Part shown: positions 1-5,968 of the stretch, piece by piece
Position numbering within the stretch: position 1 is the stretch's first letter
How the letters are laid out: the number at the start of each line of letters is the position of its first letter
From: Deltaproteobacteria bacterium
GTDB lineage: Bacteria; Desulfobacterota; Desulfobaccia; Desulfobaccales; 0-14-0-80-60-11
Direction of reading: 5' to 3'
NCBI GenBank assembly: GCA_021817645.1
Contig: JAKAGH010000054.1
Coordinates: forward strand, 1-12,894
Length of the DNA: 12,894 nucleotides
Translations under genes and position numbers: made by a program
Notes under the pieces: model-generated
What the model saw: the letters and a program-made list of their open reading frames with translations, nothing else
Told to the model about the DNA's origin: nothing
Database searches by the model: none

Positions 1-909
1 GGCCTTTTCCAGTTTCAGCTCTTCCACAAAATCAAAGAAGGCCTGGGGCAGGGCCTGTAATTGCGCAGCCGCCTGTTCCCGGGAGAGTCTCAGGTCCCGG
101 AGCAACTCCCCGGGCAAGGGTCCCAGGCGGTAATTACCCCCTTCTCCCAGATTCAAAAGTTTGGCCATCTGATTGCCCAGATAAAGGGAACGGCTCAACA
201 ACAGGAGAGGAGGATCGACCTCCTGCACCCGGGGTTCGTGGTGCAGGGCCACGGCTTTCTGAAAAATCTCCGGCAGTTGCCATTTCTCCAACATCCAGGC
301 TCCCACGGTGGCGTGGGGGACGGTGAGAAATATTTTCTCCATTTCCAGGGGGTCACGGCCTTCCAGGTGGACCGCCTTGATGGCGGCCATGAACCTCTCC
401 GGGAAGAGTTCGGTCCACAAGGCTTTGGCTATGTCATGGATCAGGCCCACGATCAAGGCTTCTTCGGGATTGGCATAGCCCGCGGCTGAAGCCAGCAAGG
501 AAGTGGCCACCCCACAGGCCTGGGAATGGTGCCACAGGGCCCCCCGGCCGAAGGGAAGGCCGGAGAAGCGATACAGTCCCTCGGCCAGGGAGACGGCCAT
601 GGCCAGATTCTTAATCTTGGTCAGACCCAGGAGATTAACGGCATGGGAGACGGTGGTTACCTGGGTGTGCATGCCGTAGTAGGCGGAATTGATAAGTTTC
701 AAGACCTTGGCGGTGAGCGCCTGATCCCTGAGAATCGCCTCCGACACCCGGCTTAAGGAGGCATAGGGGTCGTTGACTGCCTCCAGGATGGCGTTAACGG
801 TGTGGGGCAAGGGCAGGAGGTCCTGGATACGCGCCACCAGGGAGCGCACCAGTCCCGCTTCCAGCGGCTCAAACTCCGTCTTTTTGGGGTTTTCCCCATG
901 TGGCTGCAT
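1..909 (-). CDS. HDOD domain signalling protein (3' end off window)
   Basis: Reading the minus strand from 909 to base 1 gives 303 codons without a stop, so the C-terminus lies beyond the left edge. The N-terminal half is a typical HDOD domain: RIQDLLPLPHTVNAILEAV, then LRDQALTAKVLKLINSAYYG, VSHAVNLLGL, an HD pair in LIVGLIHDIAKAL and, further on, AVALHHEP. HDOD proteins are non-enzymatic relatives of HD phosphohydrolases that act in signalling, for example in motility, cyclic-di-GMP or stress control; the target here cannot be read. The family is usually about 280-300 residues, so little should be missing. Start choice: in-frame ATGs exist at 909, 945 and 954, none with a strong Shine-Dalgarno. 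I prefer 909 because a TATAAT at 944-949 overlaps the 945 ATG and would put transcription start downstream of it. The gene is divergent from the glycosyltransferase. Confidence 0.85.
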   Translation of the reverse strand, partial: MQPHGENPKKTEFEPLEAGLVRSLVARIQDLLPLPHTVNAILEAVNDPYASLSRVSEAILRDQALTAKVLKLINSAYYGMHTQVTTVSHAVNLLGLTKIKNLAMAVSLAEGLYRFSGLPFGRGALWHHSQACGVATSLLASAAGYANPEEALIVGLIHDIAKALWTELFPERFMAAIKAVHLEGRDPLEMEKIFLTVPHATVGAWMLEKWQLPEIFQKAVALHHEPRVQEVDPPLLLLSRSLYLGNQMAKLLNLGEGGNYRLGPLPGELLRDLRLSREQAAAQLQALPQAFFDFVEELKLEKA

Positions 910-943
910 GTATCCGCACCCCACCCTGGGATTTCTTCCTGCC

Positions 944-949
944 ATTATA
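944..949 (-). promoter_or_regulatory. possible -10 element for the HDOD gene
   Basis: The minus strand reads TATAAT, a perfect sigma-70 -10 hexamer, in the A/T-rich part of the divergent spacer 910-1124. No good -35 lies 16-18 bp upstream, where there is only a T-rich run. If used, transcription would begin near 937 and only the 909 ATG would be translatable. The rest of the 215-bp spacer shows no strong palindrome. Confidence 0.25.
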
Positions 950-1124
950 ATCATTCGGATTTATAGAAAAAATACTGAAGCGGCAAAAGATGGAAATCAG
1001 CATACTTTTTATTAAAAATGGGATAAATTAGCGTATCGCCGGACTCAAAGGGAGCGGGTTCCAAAAACGACTTTTTGGCCGCAGTGACGCCCGCGGCCGC
1101 GAGGTCCAGGATCGTGACCACATT

Positions 1125-2009
1125 ATGTCTGCCAGCCCTCCTCCTCTATTAGTGATGATTCATCACAACCGCTGGGATTTGACCAGGTTGGCGGTATCGT
1201 CCCTGAAGGCTCACACCTGCCACCCCTACCGCCTGCTGCTGATTGACAATGCCTCTGGGGATGACCTGGCCTCCCTGACTCCGGATGAATTAATTACCAA
1301 TGAACATCCCCGCTCCTTCGCCGCTAACTGCAATCTCGGGCTTCGGGCTTCGTCCGGCGCCGCGGTGGCGCTGCTTAACAATGACTTGTACTTCCCGCCC
1401 GGCTGGCTGGAAGGGCTCCTGCGGGCCCTGCAACTGGGGTTTGGGATAGCGGGAGCCTTAACTAATACTGATGTTCCCCTGGATAAGTTCCTGGGCCACG
1501 GCCTGGCAAGTCTTGGTCCCAGATTCGAACCCGAAGACCTGGCAGACAAGTGGCCGGTGCTGAGCCGCGTCCTGGGGGTGTTCAACACCCAGGGACGCCA
1601 GCGTCCGCCCACCAAACAGCCCTGGGTAGCCTTCTTTGCGGTGGCGTTGTCGGCCGGCGTGGTCCAGGAGGTTGGTTTGTTGGACGAGGGTTTTATCCAG
1701 GGATATGAAGACCTGGATTATTGCCTCAGGGCCTGGGAAAAAGGTTATAGTGTAGTCAAGGCCATGGATGCCTATGTGGTGCATTTTGGCGGAAAAGCGA
1801 TGGTTCCGGCAGATGCGGCAGAGATGGCGGCCCGGGATGCTCATAATGTGCCATTGTTTCTCCAACATTGGCCTCCAGACAGACGGGAGGCATTATTGCA
1901 TCTCTGGAGCCCGCACGGTCTGGAAGCCAAAGGCCGCCAAATCTGGGCCGGGATTGAACATCGCCGGGATTTCTTGACTAGAATTGGACAGACCATGGTC
2001 AACGGATGA
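1125..2009 (+). CDS. GT2-family glycosyltransferase (COG1216-like)
   Basis: A protein of 294 residues with the GT-A fold of family 2 glycosyltransferases. Visible elements in order: first beta strand and nucleotide-binding start LLVMIHHNRWDLTRLAVSSL (residues 8-27), LLIDNASGDD (38-47), the acceptor/donor region AANCNLGLRASSGAAVALLN (66-85) ending in NND at 85-87, where a metal-binding DXD-type motif is expected, then GLLDEGFIQGYEDLDYCLRA (184-203), whose ED-D is the usual catalytic-base region, and VVHFGGKAM (218-226). Enzymes of this type transfer a nucleotide-activated sugar (often rhamnose) to polysaccharide, lipid or protein; donor and acceptor cannot be read. There is no membrane segment, so it is probably cytoplasmic. 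GAGG and CAGGA lie 12-20 bp before the ATG, a loosely spaced ribosome site. It stands alone, not in a visible polysaccharide locus. Confidence 0.85.
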   Translation: MSASPPPLLVMIHHNRWDLTRLAVSSLKAHTCHPYRLLLIDNASGDDLASLTPDELITNEHPRSFAANCNLGLRASSGAAVALLNNDLYFPPGWLEGLLRALQLGFGIAGALTNTDVPLDKFLGHGLASLGPRFEPEDLADKWPVLSRVLGVFNTQGRQRPPTKQPWVAFFAVALSAGVVQEVGLLDEGFIQGYEDLDYCLRAWEKGYSVVKAMDAYVVHFGGKAMVPADAAEMAARDAHNVPLFLQHWPPDRREALLHLWSPHGLEAKGRQIWAGIEHRRDFLTRIGQTMVNG

Positions 2010-2216
2010 ATCAAGGGGGATAAACCCGCAGAGACCCCCCAAATAACCAATCCCATTAAACCAGGCCAGGTCTGATCGATCCTTGATTCTTTCCAAGATC
2101 GGCATTTTCTGGGTGTTTACCGGCGCCATCACTACCTTAAACTCCACTTAATAAAAAAGCCCTTCTCCCGCAAGAGGGTGAACCAGGAGTTTGGAATTGG
2201 CGCCGCCAGTCAGTTT

Positions 2217-2245
2217 TTGAAATAACTGATAGGGGTTGTTATACT
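2217..2245 (+). promoter_or_regulatory. sigma-70 promoter of engB
   Basis: TTGAAA (2217-2222) and TATACT (2240-2245) are separated by exactly 17 bp, each one base off consensus. The start point would fall near 2252, giving a leader of about 23 bases that contains GGAG (2256-2259) and AGAG (2265-2268) before the ATG at 2275. This argues that engB is transcribed independently of the glycosyltransferase gene. The remainder of the 265-bp spacer (2010-2216) shows nothing else I can name. Confidence 0.6.
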
Positions 2246-2274
2246 TTGAATAAGCGGAGTTTTTAGAGCCAACC

Positions 2275-2880
2275 ATGACCATCCCTAAGATTACCGCCGC
2301 GGAGTTTTTGCTCAGCGTCCACCAAATAGGACAATTGCCCCCCGGCGACCGCCCGGAAGTGGCCTTTCTGGGCCGCTCCAACGTGGGGAAGTCCTCCCTG
2401 ATCAACTGCCTTCTGGGTCGCCGGAATCTGGTGCGCACCAGCAGCCGCCCGGGGTGCACCCAGGCCCTGAATTTCTTTCTCATCAATGGGCGCTGGTATT
2501 TCGTGGACCTCCCCGGCTTCGGCTATGCCGCGGTCTCCAAGAGCCTGAAGGCGGCCTGGGGTCGGCTGGTGATGGATTATCTGGCCACGAGGGAGAACCT
2601 GGCCGCGGTGGTCCTCCTCCAGGACAGCCGCCGCGTATCCGGCCCGGAGGAATTATTTCTCTGGGAATTTTTCCGGGAGCAAGGGATTCCGGTGATCCCG
2701 GTGTTGACCAAGGCGGATAAACTGAAGCAAGGGGAGCGCACCAAACAACTAAAAAGTATTGCCGCGGCCCTGGTCCCTGTAGGAGTGAAAGGTGAGGAGT
2801 TTCTGTGGTTCTCGGCCGTGACCCGGGAGGGCCGGGAACAGCTCTGGACCCGGCTGCTGCAGCGCTTGGGCGGATCGTGA
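2275..2880 (+). CDS. engB: ribosome biogenesis GTPase EngB (YsxC/YihA)
   Basis: A 201-residue TRAFAC-class GTPase with all G motifs: G1 GRSNVGKS (33-40), G2 threonine within SRPGCTQ (T62), G3 DLPGFGYA (78-85), G4 TKAD (145-148) and G5 FSA (179-181). The DLPGFGYA G3 and the short single-domain length are diagnostic for EngB, which assists late assembly of the 50S ribosomal subunit and is essential in several bacteria. The start fits the family, whose N-terminus is a short A-E-F segment followed by LPEVAFVGRSN-like sequence; here it is AAEFLLSVHQIGQLPPGDRP. Residue 61 in the G2 loop is Cys, whereas Lys or Arg is common there. The gene has its own promoter and no co-transcribed downstream gene. 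A GC-rich inverted repeat just after the stop lacks a T-run, so no terminator is called. Confidence 0.95.
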   Translation: MTIPKITAAEFLLSVHQIGQLPPGDRPEVAFLGRSNVGKSSLINCLLGRRNLVRTSSRPGCTQALNFFLINGRWYFVDLPGFGYAAVSKSLKAAWGRLVMDYLATRENLAAVVLLQDSRRVSGPEELFLWEFFREQGIPVIPVLTKADKLKQGERTKQLKSIAAALVPVGVKGEEFLWFSAVTREGREQLWTRLLQRLGGS

Positions 2881-3120
2881 ACGCGCCCTGCCGGGGGGCA
2901 TAAAATGTATTTTTAAAAAAGAAGACAGCTTCCGGATATCAAAATATATTTACGGATCGGAAATAGCGCAGCCATCGCCGTGAGCTTTAATAAAGCTGTA
3001 TTATATCGGGCTGTTCCATCTTTAATCCATCCTACTCCCTCCGCCCCGCTACTCTAACTTAGCATGCGGATTAGTTTTCTGAAGTGGAGGTCATACCAGC
3101 TATTAGCTAGACGAGGCACT

Positions 3121-3708
3121 TTAAAAACGGTTGTCAACCAGGGTGTTGCCAGTACCAGATACATTTGTTCCATTAAGGGTGGAAACGTTGTTAATCAGCA
3201 AGCTGTTGCTGCATCGAATCCCAGTGCCACCATTTGCATATGCGGTGCATCCTTTAATTATATGGCCAGACCCAGGCATATATATTCCAAAATCAATATT
3301 GTCAATTACTCGGACATTGATTATTTTGTGACACATCTCGGGTGGACTTGTAAAGAATGCTGCGATACCGTAAACGAACTCTCTAATAGTGCCATTCCGA
3401 ACTTCAACATTTTTCATAGGGGATGAGCCGCCGATACTAACGCCATATCCAGAGCCAGCGCCTGAGCCTGTAATCGTAAAGCCCATCAAATCCAGGGTCA
3501 CATGATCAGAATGGATATCAATGGTCCCATCTAGATTTTTCCCCAGGTAGTAAAAGCCGGGGGTGGTGATGGTGTAAGGAGCGCTGGTGATCTTGGTGCC
3601 CACTGCCCCGCCGCCGCCGACGACATAAAATCCGTCCTGTGCCAAAGCCTGGATGCTAATCAGCATCACTGCAACCAGCAAAAGGAAAAGCCAAAATCTC
3701 TTTTTCAT
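3121..3708 (-). CDS. exported right-handed beta-helix repeat protein, function unknown
   Basis: A 195-residue protein with a classical signal peptide: KKR at the N-terminus, a hydrophobic core FWLFLLLVAVMLISIQ and an ALA-Q cleavage site after residue 23. The mature part carries short beta-strand repeats with regular Gly/Asn turns (VTLDLMGFTI, VEVRNGTIREFVYGI, IINVRVIDNIDFGIYM, HIIKGCTAYANGGTGI, SLLINNVSTLNG), typical of pectate-lyase-like or NosD-like parallel beta-helices. No catalytic motif is recognisable. It is short for this fold, which often runs to several hundred residues, but has a proper stop and no sign of frameshift. The ATG at 3708 is preceded by AGAGGG with about 8 bases spacing. 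It is presumably secreted or periplasmic, possibly surface- or polysaccharide-related. Base composition is more A/T-rich than its neighbours, which may hint at separate ancestry. Confidence 0.7.
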   Translation of the reverse strand: MKKRFWLFLLLVAVMLISIQALAQDGFYVVGGGGAVGTKITSAPYTITTPGFYYLGKNLDGTIDIHSDHVTLDLMGFTITGSGAGSGYGVSIGGSSPMKNVEVRNGTIREFVYGIAAFFTSPPEMCHKIINVRVIDNIDFGIYMPGSGHIIKGCTAYANGGTGIRCSNSLLINNVSTLNGTNVSGTGNTLVDNRF

Positions 3709-3990
3709 GGTCGAGCCCTCTGTATTTGTGCAAATTGCGTGAGTGGATAACCGGGAAAAAGTGGATTGTGTGCCTTCTGTGAAAAGAGTCCCCCTATTGT
3801 GGCGCCAGCTAGTTTATTTTAATCTTAATCCGCCATTATTTCCAAAGGAAAAGTCAGGCTGGAACCGTATCCCTCCCCAGCAATCCCAGATTATGAGTAT
3901 CTTGGCAACTTTAGACAATTATTCACAAATAGGCAAACGACCTGAGTATGATCTGAATTCAGGAGGTAATTACACACCTATGGGGCCGGG
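3709..3990. other. gene-free spacer with a degraded palindromic repeat
   Basis: Between the beta-helix gene and fumarase there are 282 bases with no credible gene. The stretch around 3828-3862 (AATCCGCC, then TTTCC-AAA-GGAAA, then AGTCAGGCTGG) resembles a decayed copy of the C/G-rich inverted repeat seen at 11131-11208. No clear promoter for the beta-helix gene or terminator for fumarase was found. Confidence 0.35.
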
Positions 3991-5394
3991 TCAGACCTCC
4001 GGATAAGCCATCTTATAGGGATCGACCAGACGATCGAAGTCCGCTGCGGAAAGGTAGCCCAGTAGCAGCGCGGCTTCCCTGAGGGTCAATCCCTGGGCTT
4101 GGGCCAGTTGGGCAATGCGGGCCGCCTTATCATAACCGATCACCGGGGTCAGAGCCGTAACCAGCATCAGGGAGCGGTGCAGGAAGGTGTCGATCTGGGC
4201 CCGATCCGCTTTCAGGCCCCGCACCAGAAACTCGGTGAAGCTCTGGCAGCTATCGCCCAGAATCATGATGGTTTTGAGGACATTGAAAATCATCAACGGC
4301 GCATAGACATTCAGTTCCAGGGAGCCGCTCGCGCCGGCGAAGGCCACGGCCGCGTCATGGCCCATCACCTGCACGGCCACCATGGCCAGGGCCTCGCATT
4401 GGGTGGGGTTGACCTTACCGGGCATGATGGTGGAGCCCGGCTCATTGGCGGGAATCTCGATCTCATGCAACCCGGCCCGGGGGCCGCTGGCCAGCAGGCG
4501 GATGTCGTTGGCGATCTTGTGCAGGGACACCGCCAACGTCTTGAGCACGCCGCTGACGAGGACCAGGTCGTCGTGCGCGCCCATGACCGCAAACTTGTTG
4601 GCTGCGGGCGTCAGGGGCAGGCCGGTGAGCGCAACCAAGTGCTTGATGGCCAGGTCCCCGAAGCCCTTGGCCGCGTTGAGGCCCGTGCCCACGGCCGTGC
4701 CGCCCAGGGCCAGCCGGTGGAGGCCGGGGAGGGCCGACCGGATTCTTTCCAGGTTATCGTCGAGCATGCCCACATAGCCGGAAAACTCCTGGCCCAGGGT
4801 CAGGGGCACCGCGTCCATCATATGGGTGCGGCCGATCTTGACCAGGTCCGCCCAACTCCTGGCCTTTTCGTCCAGGGCGTCCCTCAGTTTCTTGACCTGG
4901 GGCAGGAGGCGCTCCTGGATGGCGGCCGCCGCGGCCAGGTGCATGGCCGTGGGAAACGCGTCATTGGTGGATTGGCTCAGATTGACGTGATCGTTGGGGT
5001 GAATGGGGTCTTTGCTCCCCAGGACCCCGCCCGCCAGCTCGATGGCCCGGTTGGCGATTACTTCGTTGACGTTCATATTGGCCTGGGAGCCGCTCCCGGT
5101 CATCCAGACGTGGAGGGGAAAATTATCGTCCAGTTTCCCTGCCAGGATTTCGTCTGCGGCCTGGATAATCAAGGCGGCTTTATCTGCCGGGAGCCTTCCG
5201 AGTTCCCGGTTGGCCAGGGCCGCGGCCTTCTTGACCAGGGCCAGGGCCCGGATCACCTCCAGGGGCATCAAGTCCTCGCCGATGCTGAAGTAGCGCAGCG
5301 ACCGCTGGGTCCCCGCGCCCCAATAACGGTTAGCCGGGACCGCGACTTCCCCCAGGCTGTCGGTTTCCTTCCTGGTCTCGGGTTCAGGGCTCAT
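3991..5394 (-). CDS. fumC: class II fumarate hydratase
   Basis: A 467-residue protein closely following FumC: DSLGEVAVPANRYWGAGTQR (12-31), MTGSGSQANMNVNEVIANRA (98-117), HPNDHVNLSQSTNDAFPTAM (132-151), GRTHMMDAVPLTLGQE (188-203) with the active-site His191, and the superfamily signature GSTIMPGKVN (320-329) followed by PTQCEA. Ser321 corresponds to the catalytic Ser318 of the E. coli enzyme. GKVNPTQCEA favours fumarase over aspartase. It interconverts fumarate and L-malate in the TCA cycle in the cytoplasm, without an iron-sulphur cluster. Start: the frame is also open to a TTG at 5412, but the ATG at 5394 has GGAGG (5403-5407) exactly 8 bases upstream, so the TTG is rejected. It lies 76 bp downstream of the ABM gene in the same direction and may be co-transcribed. 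Confidence 0.95.
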   Translation of the reverse strand: MSPEPETRKETDSLGEVAVPANRYWGAGTQRSLRYFSIGEDLMPLEVIRALALVKKAAALANRELGRLPADKAALIIQAADEILAGKLDDNFPLHVWMTGSGSQANMNVNEVIANRAIELAGGVLGSKDPIHPNDHVNLSQSTNDAFPTAMHLAAAAAIQERLLPQVKKLRDALDEKARSWADLVKIGRTHMMDAVPLTLGQEFSGYVGMLDDNLERIRSALPGLHRLALGGTAVGTGLNAAKGFGDLAIKHLVALTGLPLTPAANKFAVMGAHDDLVLVSGVLKTLAVSLHKIANDIRLLASGPRAGLHEIEIPANEPGSTIMPGKVNPTQCEALAMVAVQVMGHDAAVAFAGASGSLELNVYAPLMIFNVLKTIMILGDSCQSFTEFLVRGLKADRAQIDTFLHRSLMLVTALTPVIGYDKAARIAQLAQAQGLTLREAALLLGYLSAADFDRLVDPYKMAYPEV

Positions 5395-5402
5395 CAAAAC
5401 TG

Positions 5403-5407
5403 CCTCC
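5403..5407 (-). promoter_or_regulatory. Shine-Dalgarno deciding the fumC start
   Basis: GGAGG on the minus strand, 8 bases before the ATG at 5394. It sits inside the reading frame opened by the TTG at 5412, so it argues for initiation at 5394 and a 467-residue protein. Confidence 0.7.
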
Positions 5408-5436
5408 GTCAAGGGTCCACAACTACTGGAATACTT

Positions 5437-5457
5437 GTCCGCAGGCCCTGGGCGGAC
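5437..5457. repeat. intercistronic hairpin between ABM gene and fumC
   Basis: GTCCGC (5437-5442) and GCGGAC (5452-5457) form a perfect 6-bp stem with a 9-base loop. No T-run follows on either strand, so it is a poor intrinsic terminator; it could be an mRNA stability or processing element between the two cistrons. Confidence 0.35.
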
Positions 5458-5470
5458 ACCGGGGTCATCC

Positions 5471-5773
5471 CTATTCCGGCAGCTTGGCCGCCAGCACGTC
5501 CACCTGATGAATCGCCGGCGGCTGGGACAAAAGCTCGGAAGCTTTGGCCATCAGCGCCGCCGCAACCTGACCGGAGAGGTGCGCCTGCCGGGCCGCTTCG
5601 TCGGGGAAGGCATCGAAGATGCCGAAAGTGGCTGGTCCCAGGCGCAGGGCGAACCAGGCGGTGGTGGCCGGCTCCTGCTGGACCACTGCTAACCCCCCGC
5701 GCAAAAAGCTTTCCACTTCCGCCTCTTTTCCCGGCTTCGCCTCCAGCCGGACATACAATGCTACCTTAACCAT
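5471..5773 (-). CDS. ABM-domain (antibiotic biosynthesis monooxygenase-like) protein
   Basis: A 100-residue single-domain protein of the dimeric alpha/beta-barrel ABM family, related to the quinol monooxygenase YgiN. Visible features: opening strand MVKVALYVRLEAKPGKEAEV (1-20), the WFALRLGPATFGIFDAFPDE core strand (40-59), AARQAHLSGQVAAALMAKAS helix (60-79) and a closing VDVLAAKLP strand (91-99). Members act on quinols or other aromatics without cofactors, or have no known activity; the substrate cannot be deduced here. The ATG at 5773 is preceded by AAGGGG with about 6 bases spacing. It lies 195 bp after the acetolactate synthase homologue and 76 bp before fumC, all in one direction, so it could belong to the same transcript, though the upstream gap holds repeats. 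Confidence 0.75.
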   Translation of the reverse strand: MVKVALYVRLEAKPGKEAEVESFLRGGLAVVQQEPATTAWFALRLGPATFGIFDAFPDEAARQAHLSGQVAAALMAKASELLSQPPAIHQVDVLAAKLPE

Positions 5774-5854
5774 GGTTTGCCCCTTGTCGCAATTTTCTTC
5801 TTAAGGTAGTAACGGCTGCCTGCCGGTGCAAATAGCTTGGTTTTCTTTCGCAAA

Positions 5855-5872
5855 GCGGGCCTCCCCGCCCGC
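5855..5872. repeat. GC hairpin beside a REP-like element
   Basis: GCGGGC (5855-5860), loop CTCCCC and GCCCGC (5867-5872) form a perfect 6-bp stem, 11 bases from the REP-like hairpin at 5884-5908. The two probably form one composite intergenic repeat. Confidence 0.45.
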
Positions 5873-5883
5873 CTCGTTAATCC

Positions 5884-5908
5884 GCACAGGCCAGACGCCT
5901 GTGCCACC
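5884..5908 (-). repeat. REP-like hairpin with GGTG head (copy 1)
   Basis: Read on the minus strand: a GGTG tetranucleotide (5908-5905), then an 8-bp perfect stem GCACAGGC / GCCTGTGC with a 5-base loop GTCTG. The plan (GGTG, 8-bp stem, short loop) equals that of the two elements at 9423-9483, 3.5 kb away. This is the general form of REP sequences mobilised by RAYT (REP-associated TnpA-like) proteins; no RAYT gene lies in the window. Confidence 0.6.
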
Positions 5909-5941
5909 AAGTTTTTGCTATCAAAACTCTTGCGTTTTACT

Positions 5942-5955
5942 TTGCGCCTTGGCGT
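5942..5955. repeat. 14-base repeat TTGCGCCTTGGCGT (copy 1)
   Basis: The 14-mer ends 13 bases from the minus-strand stop codon of the acetolactate synthase homologue; an identical copy stands in the same position relative to the aldehyde dehydrogenase stop. Here it is part of a longer GCGT-periodic stretch (5930-5966) running up to the gene end. Confidence 0.45.
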
Positions 5956-5968
5956 CTCTGCGTGAGGC

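Noticed and set aside
61..1015. Three plus-strand frames opposite the HDOD gene (61-489, 526-756, 773-1015)
   Set aside because: They lie opposite the minus-strand HDOD frame, which shows the complete domain pattern; the plus frames do not resemble any family.
1893..2147. 84-codon minus-strand frame with GTG start and AAGGT upstream of an internal ATG
   Set aside because: More than a third of it is antisense to the end of the glycosyltransferase gene and no motif is recognisable; kept as doubtful only.
2884..2900. GC-rich inverted repeat after engB as terminator
   Set aside because: The stem is only 4 bp (GCCC / GGGC) and no T-run follows directly.
2983..2997. 15-bp palindrome AGCTTTA-A-TAAAGCT between engB and the beta-helix gene
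   Set aside because: Perfect but A/T-rich and short, with no gene or promoter placed to use it; likely chance.
3064..3426. 120-codon plus-strand frame opposite the beta-helix gene
   Set aside because: The minus-strand frame has signal peptide, ribosome site and repeat pattern; this one has none of these.
3743..4006. 87-codon plus-strand frame before fumC
   Set aside because: Its NPPLFPKEKSGW segment comes from translating a palindromic intergenic repeat, and no ribosome site or family match is visible.
5395..5412. TTG at 5412 as start of fumarase
   Set aside because: The ATG at 5394 has an ideally spaced GGAGG, and that site would lie inside the coding region if TTG were used.
4099..5769. 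Long plus-strand open frame (556 codons) across fumC and the ABM gene
   Set aside because: It is antisense to two well-recognised genes, is very rich in Gly, Gln and His as antisense frames of GC-rich genes are, and shows no family motif.
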